DNA of 64,000 bases from an uncultured Prochlorococcus sp. (GTDB lineage Bacteria > Cyanobacteriota > Cyanobacteriia > PCC-6307 > Cyanobiaceae), in assembly GCA_902535175.1 (NCBI GenBank), contig CACASR010000001.1:62001-126000 (forward strand), in the 5' to 3' direction. Shown in pieces: positions 1 to 7,212 of the stretch (positions are counted from its first letter, which is position 1; every line of letters starts with the position of its first letter). The notes under the pieces are model-generated. The model was not told the origin of the DNA. It did no database searches and worked only from the letters and a program-made list of their open reading frames with translations. The translations under genes and the position numbers were made by a program.

Positions 1-659
1 ATTGGTTCCAATAATTCATTAGTCCACATTCCAGATGCAACTATTAATTGATCAAAAATTACAGGTTGATTTCCTATTATTTCAAGAGAATTATTTTTGT
101 CGTCTATTCTTTTAATTCTGCAACCTTCGTAAATCTTATTACCATTATTTCTTATGATTTGAATCCAATTTTCAATCGCTTTATTACTTAATATTGCTCC
201 TGCACTTGGTTCAAAAAGTCCTACAAAATGGTCTTTAGGTTTTATAGGAAATCTTTCAGAAATCTTTTCAGATGTTAAAAACTCATAAGGTATATTTTGC
301 TCATCCATAACTTTCTGAGCACCAGGTATAGAACCTTCTATGGTTTCTTCATCCCATGATTCACCATAAAACAATAATCCATGTTCTTTTCTGAGAGAAT
401 ATTTTGATACTGATTCCTGCTCAGCCCATAATTTATTTGATTCTTTAGCAAGTTTGCATAGCACAGGATCAGAATACATTTCTCTATACATTCTGGACTC
501 TCCAAAACTACTCCCATCGCAATGAGCAAGTTTTTCAGATTCAAAAACAGCTACATTTTTTACTCCCATTTGACTTAATGATGCTGCTGCACTTAGGCCT
601 GCCATACCTCCGCCGATAATTGCCACATCAACATTTTCAGGGATATTAATATTATTCAT
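1..659 (-). CDS. Sarcosine-oxidase-family (MSOX/SolA-like) FAD amine oxidase, 3' end outside window
   Basis: Translated from an ATG at 659; the frame stays open to the window edge, so the C-terminus is missing. The N-terminus has a dinucleotide-binding motif (VAIIGGGMAGLSAA) followed by GSSFGESRMYREMYSD, which resembles the GSSHGDTRxxR stretch of monomeric sarcosine oxidase and N-methyltryptophan oxidase. This family oxidises secondary amines such as N-methyl amino acids to imines with release of H2O2. The covalent-flavin Cys lies beyond the window. It sits 4 nt after the stop of the dehydrogenase gene, so it is the third gene of a minus-strand operon. Substrate unknown; glycine/D-amino-acid oxidase relatives are alternatives. 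Confidence 0.7.
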   Translation of the reverse strand, partial: MNNINIPENVDVAIIGGGMAGLSAAASLSQMGVKNVAVFESEKLAHCDGSSFGESRMYREMYSDPVLCKLAKESNKLWAEQESVSKYSLRKEHGLLFYGESWDEETIEGSIPGAQKVMDEQNIPYEFLTSEKISERFPIKPKDHFVGLFEPSAGAILSNKAIENWIQIIRNNGNKIYEGCRIKRIDDKNNSLEIIGNQPVIFDQLIVASGMWTNELLEP

Positions 660-663
660 TAAT

Positions 664-1707
664 TTAAAATAACTCTCCTATGATTTCCTGCTTTTCATTT
701 TTTATTAATTCTAAAATTTCCTGAGAAGCTAATCCACTCTGCTCAAGAGATAGGTATGAAATACATTTTTTCTTTACTTTATTCTTTACAAAATCATATA
801 CCTTTTCAGGTGATGTTTTAGACCATTTAACCGGTGCATATCTTTCAATTGAATCAGCTATTACAGCTCCTGCATTAACAAGAGGATCAGGTACTATAAC
901 AACATTCGAATCTCTCAACTTTTGAGGAATCTTATCATTTTCAAAAGGAGCATTTGCAGCTGAAATAATAGCTTTAGAATTTAAAAGAAACTGAGAAATA
1001 TTTTTATTTATTAATCCCGAGATTGAGCAGGGGAGAATCACATCAAAATCCTTGCTGTACCAATTTTCGTCATTTCCAAGGGAAATAGCGCCCTCAATAT
1101 CAGTTTTTTCTAAATCAATATCAACAACATAAGTTTTTATATCTCTTTTAATTAATTCATAAGCGACTATACTGCCAACCGAGCCGCATCCATGAACCAG
1201 AACACCATTTGAAAGATCGCACTGAATACATTTCTCAAAAGCTTCAAAGGCTCCTATAACTCCCATCGCAGTGGCAGTACTTGCATCAACATTACTATTA
1301 ACAGCTGCAAGGACATGAGGAGTCAATTTATATAATTTTTCCATATCATTCACATCAGTATTCAAGTCACATCCGGTTATCATTCTTCCATCAAGATTTT
1401 CTAGAAGTTCAGATGTTACTGAGATAAGTTTTTCTTTCACTGATGAAATATCTGAAGATCTCGCAACAACTTTCCCGCCAGAAAAACCAGTGGAATATAG
1501 ATCATGTTTACACTTCATAAGATTCGCGAGTCTGAACCCATCCTGAAGACATTCCATATCAGTTTCATAATTAAGAAGCCTTAAACCTCCATTTGCAGGG
1601 TGATCGTCAGGTTTATTTTCAGCAACTATGAAAACTGATAATTCATCACTTATGTATTCAGCAAGTACACCTACTTCACTTTTTAATTGAGTCTGTAAAT
1701 TAACCAT
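664..1707 (-). CDS. Leu/Glu/Phe/Val-dehydrogenase-family amino acid dehydrogenase
   Basis: 347 residues from the ATG at 1707 (the track starts at an upstream TTG). The N-terminal half has the family's glycine-rich substrate region (GGLRLL, then LMKCKHDLYSTGFSGGK with the two lysines expected for substrate binding and catalysis) and an ITGCDLNT segment where leucine dehydrogenase has its catalytic-domain Asp. The C-terminal half has a Rossmann motif, VHGCGSVGS. The family performs NAD(P)-dependent oxidative deamination or the reverse amination. The start codon overlaps the stop of the methyltransferase gene by 1 nt (TGATG), indicating translational coupling. Physiological substrate not predictable; scytonemin-pathway ScyB is another relative of this fold. 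Confidence 0.75.
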   Translation of the reverse strand: MVNLQTQLKSEVGVLAEYISDELSVFIVAENKPDDHPANGGLRLLNYETDMECLQDGFRLANLMKCKHDLYSTGFSGGKVVARSSDISSVKEKLISVTSELLENLDGRMITGCDLNTDVNDMEKLYKLTPHVLAAVNSNVDASTATAMGVIGAFEAFEKCIQCDLSNGVLVHGCGSVGSIVAYELIKRDIKTYVVDIDLEKTDIEGAISLGNDENWYSKDFDVILPCSISGLINKNISQFLLNSKAIISAANAPFENDKIPQKLRDSNVVIVPDPLVNAGAVIADSIERYAPVKWSKTSPEKVYDFVKNKVKKKCISYLSLEQSGLASQEILELIKNEKQEIIGELF

Positions 1708-2759
1708 CAAACTTTCTCCATCATCAGGTGATGCTCTACGTAATCAAGGCTCCAGTTTTCAGGATCAGATTTTATTCTGCTGGTTAATCGATCAAAAAGG
1801 ATATCAGCGGGATTAACATTTCTCGAATTATTCTCATCCAAAGCGGCGACGAAACTGTGTTTACTCCAACTACGAATGGTCTCCATCAAGCCAATGGAAA
1901 ATTCCTCAGTATTTTGAGTTTCCCTCCACTTTTCCTTGTAAGGACAGTCCACATAAACTGTTCGTTCCTTTAAAAGCCTCAATCCATTTTTATAAGCAGC
2001 AGAATCTTCATTGGTTAAAGGTGATGTAAATTCTTCAGGAGACTTATAGAAATTCTGAATTGTGCCATTTCTATATTCAATTTCGGTAATAAGATTTTCA
2101 TCGCGCAATTCCTTCCAGATTGAATGAATCTGATCATGAACATTTACAGTTTTTCCTCCGTTATTTCCGAGATATCTATCTTCGTAGTCTCTAGATAAAT
2201 TTACAGTAAGTAATTTACCTCCGACTTTAAGCTCTCTGCTCCTCATTTCAAGAATCTGATTCCAGTCAAACAATGCCTGTTCAAGAAAATCTTTTCTTGC
2301 CCTCTTGTTGTCTGAAGCAAGTACATGGGTATGATCCACAAGAGTTTCCACCTTCTTATTAAGCCAGTGCATTGCCGTGGCAGAGAAACCGAAATCAATG
2401 AAACTATTAGGGACAAGCTGATCATAAAAACTACCGGTACATATAAGGGTAGAGATTGATTCTTGACCGGAAGAATGGAGTGAGAGATTCTTTATAAGAG
2501 CCTGATTATCATTTGAATAAAGATCATTTCCGATGAGCGAGATCTGAGAAGTTGTCTTTCTTTCTTGAATATCCTTTATTATCTTTCCCCAGAATTCAGA
2601 AGCCGTTCCACCATCGGCCGCGCCATAATCCATGAGGAATAAATTATCTTCAATCTTTAAATCTGCGATACATTCACCTGCCCAGTCACTTGCCAGATCA
2701 ATGCAAAGCTTGGCCCCAGCGGTCTGCTCGCTGTAGCCCTTCGTCATTGCTATTACCAT
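1707..2759 (-). CDS. SABATH-type SAM-dependent carboxyl (or N-) methyltransferase
   Basis: 350 residues from the ATG at 2759; an internal ATG at 2747 (MTKGYSEQ) is an equally reasonable start. Visible family marks are the SAM-binding FLMDYGAADGGTAS segment and the FSATAMHWLN segment, matching the SAxHWLS region of plant salicylate/jasmonate/xanthine methyltransferases. Plant members methylate carboxyl groups of small acids or ring nitrogens; bacterial members are poorly characterised. It is the first gene of the three-gene operon with the dehydrogenase and amine oxidase. The DNA is visibly less AT-rich than neighbouring genes, suggesting acquisition. Confidence 0.75.
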   Translation of the reverse strand: MVIAMTKGYSEQTAGAKLCIDLASDWAGECIADLKIEDNLFLMDYGAADGGTASEFWGKIIKDIQERKTTSQISLIGNDLYSNDNQALIKNLSLHSSGQESISTLICTGSFYDQLVPNSFIDFGFSATAMHWLNKKVETLVDHTHVLASDNKRARKDFLEQALFDWNQILEMRSRELKVGGKLLTVNLSRDYEDRYLGNNGGKTVNVHDQIHSIWKELRDENLITEIEYRNGTIQNFYKSPEEFTSPLTNEDSAAYKNGLRLLKERTVYVDCPYKEKWRETQNTEEFSIGLMETIRSWSKHSFVAALDENNSRNVNPADILFDRLTSRIKSDPENWSLDYVEHHLMMEKV

Positions 2760-2899
2760 CAAATATTAAGAAATTATTAAGACCTGTTAATACTACATAG
2801 ATATTTTTATTTCCGCGGACGATCTATAAAATGAGGTTTTAAAAAGCACAGTTTTATAGATCATTATTTCCAGAAAAAATTGATCGATTTCAAAAAAAA

Positions 2900-2935
2900 A
2901 TGGACTTAGAGCAATAAACATCAGTCCTTTTTTCC
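2900..2935. terminator. Candidate terminator hairpin
   Basis: GGACT and AGTCC (2902-2906 / 2923-2927) form a short stem. A T-run follows on the plus strand and a longer T-run follows on the minus strand. The minus-strand reading would end the 3.0-3.5 kb gene pair. Confidence 0.4.
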
Positions 2936-2988
2936 AAGTTCTTAAAAAAATCAAATAAATTCATTTCTCTATTCAATTCATTTAAATT

Positions 2989-3360
2989 TCAAGTATTAAA
3001 ATAAGGTATAAGATTATTCTTAAATATATTCACTGAAAGGACAAATAAGGAAAAAATGGTTAGCTGGACAATAAGCCAAGTTAACATTTTATAGTTAGGA
3101 TTTTTTGTGAAAAGTGAGATATTTTTTGTGATAAGAGAATTCAAGTGAAAACTCTCCTTATTTTTGACTACTTTGATCAAATCTTTTTTCTCATTTTTAT
3201 TTTTATCTTTTAAATCTTGATTCATAAATGTCTCAATTGGTTTTTTTGATTTGTTTATTTGGGGCGTTTTATTTTGTAGTTTCTTTACTAATAGGATGTT
3301 TCCATATATCCAAAATGAAAATCCTATAACTAGCGGAAATAATGATTTGAAATTTATCAA
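2989..3360 (-). CDS. Hypothetical membrane protein, two predicted helices
   Basis: 123 residues starting at a TTG 3 nt after the stop of the upstream small gene. An N-terminal helix (LFPLVIGFSFWIYG) and a C-terminal helix (LTWLIVQLTIFSLFVL) flank a Lys-rich linker. No family recognised. The plus-strand ORF 3251-3505 overlaps it and is treated as a shadow. Confidence 0.5.
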   Translation of the reverse strand: MINFKSLFPLVIGFSFWIYGNILLVKKLQNKTPQINKSKKPIETFMNQDLKDKNKNEKKDLIKVVKNKESFHLNSLITKNISLFTKNPNYKMLTWLIVQLTIFSLFVLSVNIFKNNLIPYFNT

Positions 3361-3363
3361 AAT

Positions 3364-3465
3364 TTATTCTCTTAAGCTTATCCCAAGTCTTAATGCTAAG
3401 GTTCCTGCAAAGATTACAATAAGCATTCCTAAAGCAATAAAAATTATCTCGTCAGATGATTCCAT
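3364..3465 (-). CDS. 33-residue membrane peptide resembling photosystem I subunit PsaM
   Basis: Reads MESSDEIIFIALGML... and ends LALRLGISLRE. One transmembrane helix precedes a short positively charged tail. The pattern SD-x-I...AL...LA-x-RL...L resembles PsaM (subunit XII), a one-helix PSI subunit at the trimer interface. It lies 3 nt upstream of the 123-residue membrane gene. The match is by eye over about 30 residues, so other one-helix photosystem or NDH peptides remain possible. Confidence 0.45.
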   Translation of the reverse strand: MESSDEIIFIALGMLIVIFAGTLALRLGISLRE

Positions 3466-3669
3466 TTTAAAATTTTCTTTAATAATTCTGTTTTTTTCCA
3501 ATTAACAGGTAAACAAGAGCTTCAAACATTTTTAATCTAAAAATTTAAAATAACTAATAAGATTTATTTTCAAGATAGGAATAAAATATGAACTTCCAAA
3601 AGATAAATTTTATATCCTTCAAAGTAATCAATGAATTTGTTTCAATAAATTTTTCAAAAGTTGAGAAAA

Positions 3670-4092
3670 CTAAACTTTATTTATCCTTCCTCCATAACAC
3701 CCACTCCCAATTCTGAAAAAACCAGAGACAGCCTTCAGTAAATCTGCGTTATTAGTAATTCCTAATAATTTTGAGGATAAACCTGAAAATAAAACCATGT
3801 TCACTTCATGTGATTTAATTTTTGTTTGATATGGGTGCCATATTTTCCCATCTTTAAAAAGTATCGCTTCACCATTTAATTTGGTTTCTCCGTTTTCAAA
3901 GCTCCAGCTTGAAGGTTTATCTTTAATTGGTCTATGAGTATAAAAATTACCCTTAAGATTGCTATTCGATGAGATTGATCCTTTTAATGCATTTGATCTT
4001 CGTTCTTTTAAAATTATTGAAATGCTTGGAACTTCTTCTGAAATTAAAAAGCATTGTATAGGGTGGCTTATCTCAGCTAAAAAGGGATACAA
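3670..4092 (-). CDS. Hypothetical protein
   Basis: 140 residues, no signal peptide or membrane helix visible. The sequence looks coding, with moderate complexity and several Trp/Pro/Gly positions (SWSFENGETKLNGEAILFKDGKIWHPYQT). No family recognised; an internal start is possible. Confidence 0.5.
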   Translation of the reverse strand: MYPFLAEISHPIQCFLISEEVPSISIILKERRSNALKGSISSNSNLKGNFYTHRPIKDKPSSWSFENGETKLNGEAILFKDGKIWHPYQTKIKSHEVNMVLFSGLSSKLLGITNNADLLKAVSGFFRIGSGCYGGRINKV

Positions 4093-4194
4093 AATTATGA
4101 TGAAATTATAGGATTTTATTTTAAAACAATTTTCAAAAACAAAAGAGTTCAGTTTTTAAAAGTTTTGACTTGGAGTAAGTCGACTTGTATTTAT

Positions 4195-4278
4195 TTAGTA
4201 ATGCCAAACCAACCAAAATAATCCGCAGCCATAAATAATTCCTATAAAAACTATTACTGGAATAAATAAGGATTTCAT
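4195..4278 (-). CDS. 27-residue single-helix membrane peptide
   Basis: Begins MKSLFIPVIVF and ends LFWLVWHY; almost entirely one hydrophobic helix. Its ATG overlaps the TGA of the upstream 69-residue gene (ATGA), the classic signature of translational coupling, which is the main reason for calling so short an ORF. Function unknown. Confidence 0.5.
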   Translation of the reverse strand: MKSLFIPVIVFIGIIYGCGLFWLVWHY

Positions 4279-4484
4279 TTGACTAAAAATCTACCCATAT
4301 CATTCATAAAAAACCAAATTACAATTGAAAGATTTAAGAGCACTGTAAGAGAAATAGAGATTATTAAAAACTTTTTCCCCACTCCTGATTGATTAGTATC
4401 TTTGCCAGCAACTGAAATCGATTCAAGTTTCATAAAAGAGATGATTTGATTGCCTTCTATTTTAGATCTTTTGTCAATCTTCAA
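4275..4484 (-). CDS. Hypothetical C-terminal-anchored small membrane protein
   Basis: 69 residues. A soluble, charged N-terminal half is followed by one hydrophobic helix (FLIISISLTVLLNLSIVIWFF). The start overlaps the end of the HTH gene by about 11 nt and the stop overlaps the 27-residue gene, so all three are one operon. No family recognised. Confidence 0.55.
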   Translation of the reverse strand: MKIDKRSKIEGNQIISFMKLESISVAGKDTNQSGVGKKFLIISISLTVLLNLSIVIWFFMNDMGRFLVK

Positions 4485-4725
4485 AATTTGATATCTCTTT
4501 TTCTGCCTTTATATCTCTTCCATGACTTTCAATATATTTAGTCATATCTATCTGCCATTGCCTTATTTTATCGATATTAAATAAAACATTGCTTCTGGAT
4601 TTACCTGTAACGTATATCCAATGCTTACCAGCTTCCAGTACTTTTGTGCTCTTTAATTCCCAAAGTGATGATGATGAGATTCCTAGAAACTTTGATGCCT
4701 CTGCACTTTTTAAATATCTATCCAT
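4474..4725 (-). CDS. Small AlpA/excisionase-like helix-turn-helix protein
   Basis: 83 residues. Residues about 5-25 (YLKSAEASKFLGISSSSLWELK) fit the MerR/AlpA-type winged HTH in which a short DNA reader helix follows A-x-x-LG-I-S-x-x-x-L. No catalytic domain. First gene of a three-gene overlapping operon with two small membrane proteins, divergent from the plus-strand gene at 4857. Likely a small DNA-binding regulator; target unknown. Confidence 0.6.
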   Translation of the reverse strand: MDRYLKSAEASKFLGISSSSLWELKSTKVLEAGKHWIYVTGKSRSNVLFNIDKIRQWQIDMTKYIESHGRDIKAEKEISNFED

Positions 4726-4856
4726 ATAAAAAGAGAATTGTTACTTTCCTCTTAACTCAAAAAGATTATCAATCAACCCAATTGTATATCAGGAGTTCAG
4801 GAGATGTAGTAAAGAAATAAACATGAAGTCGCTGATGTTACGAACTAATCTAAAAA

Positions 4857-5012
4857 ATGAAAAAATATGAAATAATTTTATTTTTATTAATTGTTATGGC
4901 ACTGATCCCTTTTAAATCAACAGAAAAACAAGGTAAAGCTAATAGTAAAAGTATTTTTAGCCTTGCCTTATTAATGTTCTCATTGGTAGCTTGGATGTGC
5001 TTATTTAGATAA
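4857..5012 (+). CDS. 51-residue membrane peptide
   Basis: Reads MKKYEIILFLLIVMALIPF... with a second hydrophobic stretch (FSLALLMFSLVAWMCLF). Two helices joined by a Lys/Gln loop. Too short for the ORF track. The next small ORF begins 6 nt after its stop, suggesting a two-gene unit. No family recognised. Confidence 0.5.
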   Translation: MKKYEIILFLLIVMALIPFKSTEKQGKANSKSIFSLALLMFSLVAWMCLFR

Positions 5013-5018
5013 AAAATT

Positions 5019-5153
5019 ATGGCTAAAAAAGAAGGAAAAGAATTAGCTACGGTGAAGGTCTATCTTAATACGGGCATAATTGCAGTATTAATTGGGGTTG
5101 GCTTTGTTGCCTCAACTTTAGTTTTTGGAGTACTACTTCTAGTCTTGAAATAA
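5019..5153 (+). CDS. 44-residue membrane peptide antisense to the neighbouring gene tail
   Basis: Begins MAKKEGKELATVKVYLNTG followed by one long hydrophobic helix to the C-terminus. It overlaps the last 94 nt of the minus-strand gene 5060-5488. The soluble-head/one-helix layout looks genuine, but both frames cannot easily be equally constrained, so confidence is limited. Confidence 0.4.
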   Translation: MAKKEGKELATVKVYLNTGIIAVLIGVGFVASTLVFGVLLLVLK

Positions 5154-5488
5154 ATTTTTAAAAAAGATTTTAATTCTTTTTCACTAGATTCAGAAAAATC
5201 ATATGAACAGATTGATTTAACATCAGATTTGAAAATTGTTAAAAATTTATTTTCATCTTTTATGGAATCATAAGGAAGAGATGAGAAGAAATATTCATAT
5301 TTCAAGGTTTCTTCCTTATCGAGTCCTTTAAAGAGATTTTTCTTTAGAGAATCACAATATTTAATGGCCAATTGATTATTGGCTATTTTTTTTTCTTTAT
5401 ATATTTCTCCAGATACAGGCAGACAATTTGTTACGTTGATTGCCAATATTAATCCAAGCAAAAACAATGAAATAAGAACTAATTTCAT
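5060..5488 (-). CDS. Hypothetical secreted or lipid-anchored protein
   Basis: 142 residues with an N-terminal hydrophobic signal (LVLISLFLLGLILAINVTNCLP; the Cys could suit a lipobox). A charged body follows. The final 25 residues are antisense to the 44-residue ORF and are Thr/Pro/Lys-rich, so the gene may have run on past its original stop. Its ATG overlaps the preceding gene's stop (TAATG). Confidence 0.55.
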   Translation of the reverse strand: MKLVLISLFLLGLILAINVTNCLPVSGEIYKEKKIANNQLAIKYCDSLKKNLFKGLDKEETLKYEYFFSSLPYDSIKDENKFLTIFKSDVKSICSYDFSESSEKELKSFLKIYFKTRSSTPKTKVEATKPTPINTAIMPVLR

Positions 5489-5640
5489 TAATCATCTTTT
5501 GGATTTAAAAATGGCCTTATTTTATTTTTCAGTTCGTTCAGTGGCTTTTCAATAAAATCAGGTTTTTTTAAAACTGCGAGTAAAACCCATCCTGCACTTA
5601 TTGCTAGAACCATTCCTAAGTAAGCAAAACCATAAATCAT
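5488..5640 (-). CDS. 50-residue single-helix membrane peptide
   Basis: Begins MIYGFAYLGMVLAISAGWVLLAV followed by a charged tail ending NPKDD. It shares one base with the start of the downstream 142-residue gene and follows the 71-residue gene, so the three form an operon. Function unknown. Confidence 0.55.
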   Translation of the reverse strand: MIYGFAYLGMVLAISAGWVLLAVLKKPDFIEKPLNELKNKIRPFLNPKDD

Positions 5641-5666
5641 AAAAACTCTAAATAATTTACTTTTAA

Positions 5667-5882
5667 TTATGATTCTTTTTTGAGTTCCTCTTTGGGTTTA
5701 ATTTTCCCCTCTTCTGCAACCTTATCCACTTTTTCCCCTTTCGCTATAACTTTATCTTCTTCTTTGATATTTTTTTCTTCCTTTATTATTAATTTACTCT
5801 CAGTTCTCCCAAAATCATTTTTACCTGCAATAAAGAAAATTAGTGCGCTGATAAAAAAAAGTGCAAAAAGCAAAACTTCCAT
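5667..5882 (-). CDS. Membrane-anchored Lys/Glu-rich small protein
   Basis: 71 residues: one N-terminal helix (VLLFALFFISALIFFIAG) then a low-complexity charged tail (KEEKNIKEEDKVIAKGEKVDK) likely helical. First gene of the 5.06-5.88 kb operon. The plus-strand ORF 5680-5919 is its shadow. Confidence 0.55.
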   Translation of the reverse strand: MEVLLFALFFISALIFFIAGKNDFGRTESKLIIKEEKNIKEEDKVIAKGEKVDKVAEEGKIKPKEELKKES

Positions 5883-6234
5883 TTACTTATCCGATTTAAT
5901 TAAATACAAACTAATTTAGAGAACTAATTTTAATCAACATCAAATAATACAAATCATAGTAAATTTAGTTAAATCAAAAATAAAATATAAAATTCTTTAT
6001 TATCAATCAATTTAAATATTTAAGAACCTTAAAGTGTTATATTTCTTACTTTGAAAAATATTTTTAAAATATAATAGTTGTAATTATTAGTTTTAATATT
6101 AATTTTTTTATTACACATTGATCATTAATTATTTATATTTAGGGATGATTTTTACCTCATGGATATATAAACTTTGAACTTGAATAAACCCTTAAATATC
6201 TTTATGTTTACTCGAGTAATTTAATTTGTAGAAA
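5883..6234. other. Intergenic, very AT-rich divergent promoter region
   Basis: About 350 nt between divergent transcription units. Almost pure A/T with no ORF or stable hairpin that I can support. It must contain the promoters for the 71-residue minus gene and the 6235 plus gene. Confidence 0.5.
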
Positions 6235-6450
6235 ATGTTAGGAACAATCAAAGACCCAACTTTGTTTTTACTTTTTGGCAGTGTTGGACTTTTACTTTTT
6301 GGCTCAATAGGTTCTGGAATTTATACAACAGTTGGACCCTCTTCTCACAAATTAAGGGACACAATTCAAGAGCATGCAAGAATGCATGAATTAGGCATTG
6401 CTCATGGCCACAATGGTCACAATCATAATGAAGCAGAACATATTCATTAA
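6235..6450 (+). CDS. Small membrane protein with His-rich C-terminus
   Basis: 71 residues: an N-terminal hydrophobic segment with Gly spacing (LFLLFGSVGLLLFGSIGSGIY), then a soluble tail ending HGHNGHNHNEAEHIH. The His cluster could bind Ni, Zn or Cu; this is inference. A second small membrane gene starts 9 nt downstream. The minus-strand ORF 6248-6469 is a shadow. Confidence 0.6.
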   Translation: MLGTIKDPTLFLLFGSVGLLLFGSIGSGIYTTVGPSSHKLRDTIQEHARMHELGIAHGHNGHNHNEAEHIH

Positions 6451-6459
6451 GATCTATAA

Positions 6460-6597
6460 ATGTATTCATATTTCTTTGATTCTGAGTTAACGACGCAATT
6501 CTTCTTTATTTCGATTCTCTCTGGAGCATTATTATCTTTTTTTATTTTTCTGTTATTTTGGTTGACTAATCAAAATGCAATGTTTAAAAAACAGTAG
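6460..6597 (+). CDS. 45-residue single-helix membrane peptide
   Basis: Reads MYSYFFDSELTTQFFF followed by a long hydrophobic helix and a short basic tail (NAMFKKQ). Close spacing to the His-rich gene suggests co-transcription. No family recognised. Confidence 0.5.
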   Translation: MYSYFFDSELTTQFFFISILSGALLSFFIFLLFWLTNQNAMFKKQ

Positions 6598-6661
6598 ATT
6601 TGCTTTTGAAAATTTCAGAAATGCAACTTTGATTTTTAAGTAATACGTTTAAAAACTTAGA

Positions 6662-6685
6662 AATTGCTACATTACTGTGACAATG
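6662..6685 (+). promoter_or_regulatory. Candidate hli upstream element
   Basis: ATTGCTACATTACTGTGACA, about 95 nt before the first Hli start. Similar TGCYACAT cores lie about 110 and 98 nt upstream of the other two hli units at 24163 and 25437. The repeated half resembles a degenerate HLR1/RpaB site. By-eye comparison only. Confidence 0.3.
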
Positions 6686-6757
6686 AATCATTTTATACAT
6701 ACATCTCTCAAATTTTGTTTACGATTAGTAATATTTTAGTAATATTTCTTAATCTTA

Positions 6758-6874
6758 ATGGACTCAAATAAGGATATTCTCGACAGAGCCATAGGAAGAC
6801 CAGCAATGATGGCTTTCATGCTCTTAGTGGGAACATACGTAACAACTGGTCAACTTATCCCAGGTATTTTTTAA
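6758..6874 (+). CDS. hli: High-light-inducible protein (38 aa)
   Basis: MDSNKDILDRAIGRPAMMAF... ending YVTTGQLIPGIF. One chlorophyll a/b-binding-like helix: the GRPAMMAF core replaces the usual NGRxAMxGF, followed by the conserved TTGQxIPG tail typical of Prochlorococcus Hli. Hli proteins sit in thylakoids, bind pigment and protect photosystems under light or nutrient stress. Its TAA overlaps the ATG of the next hli (TAATG). Confidence 0.85.
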   Translation: MDSNKDILDRAIGRPAMMAFMLLVGTYVTTGQLIPGIF

Positions 6875-7017
6875 TGAAAAATCAAAATCAGCAAAGAAAC
6901 ATTGATCCGCAAAAGACAAAAGCAGAGAAATTAAATGGTAGGTTTGCTCTCGTTGGTCTAATTGCTTTAGTTGGAGCGTATGTAACAACTGGACAAATTG
7001 TACCTGGAATTATTTAA
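6874..7017 (+). CDS. hli: High-light-inducible protein (47 aa)
   Basis: Contains KAEKLNGRFALVGLIALVG and the TTGQIVPGII tail. The E-x-x-NGR motif is the pigment-binding core of the Hli/LHC superfamily. Translationally coupled to the preceding shorter hli, and followed by a rho-independent terminator, so the two form a bicistron. Confidence 0.88.
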   Translation: MKNQNQQRNIDPQKTKAEKLNGRFALVGLIALVGAYVTTGQIVPGII

Positions 7018-7041
7018 TTCTTTTACATATAATTATCATTT

Positions 7042-7078
7042 AGTCAGTTTGTAAATTTACAAGCTGGCTTTTTTAATG
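7042..7078 (+). terminator. Rho-independent terminator of the hli pair
   Basis: AGTCAGTTTGTA and TACAAGCTGGCT pair over 12 positions (with G-U pairs) around a 3-4 nt loop, followed by TTTTTT. Confidence 0.75.
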
Positions 7079-7212
7079 GAGTTGTTTATATGATTTTTGC
7101 AAAAAATTTTTATTTAACAATGTTCCAATAAGGTTCCTTTTAAACAAGTTTATGGTTCATTTTTATTTTTATTGACAATATTGAAATAAGTAAATAAAAG
7201 AATTTTAAATTT

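Noticed and set aside
338-544. ORF of 68 aa on the minus strand
   Set aside because: Lies inside the sarcosine-oxidase-like gene in another frame; it is a shadow.
3251-3505. Plus-strand ORF of 84 aa
   Set aside because: Antisense to the 123-residue membrane gene and the PsaM-like ORF; composition looks like reverse complement of helices.
7018-7212. Guanidine riboswitch (ykkC/mini-ykkC) upstream of gdmH
   Set aside because: No conserved guanidine-aptamer blocks were found; the only hairpin is the hli terminator.
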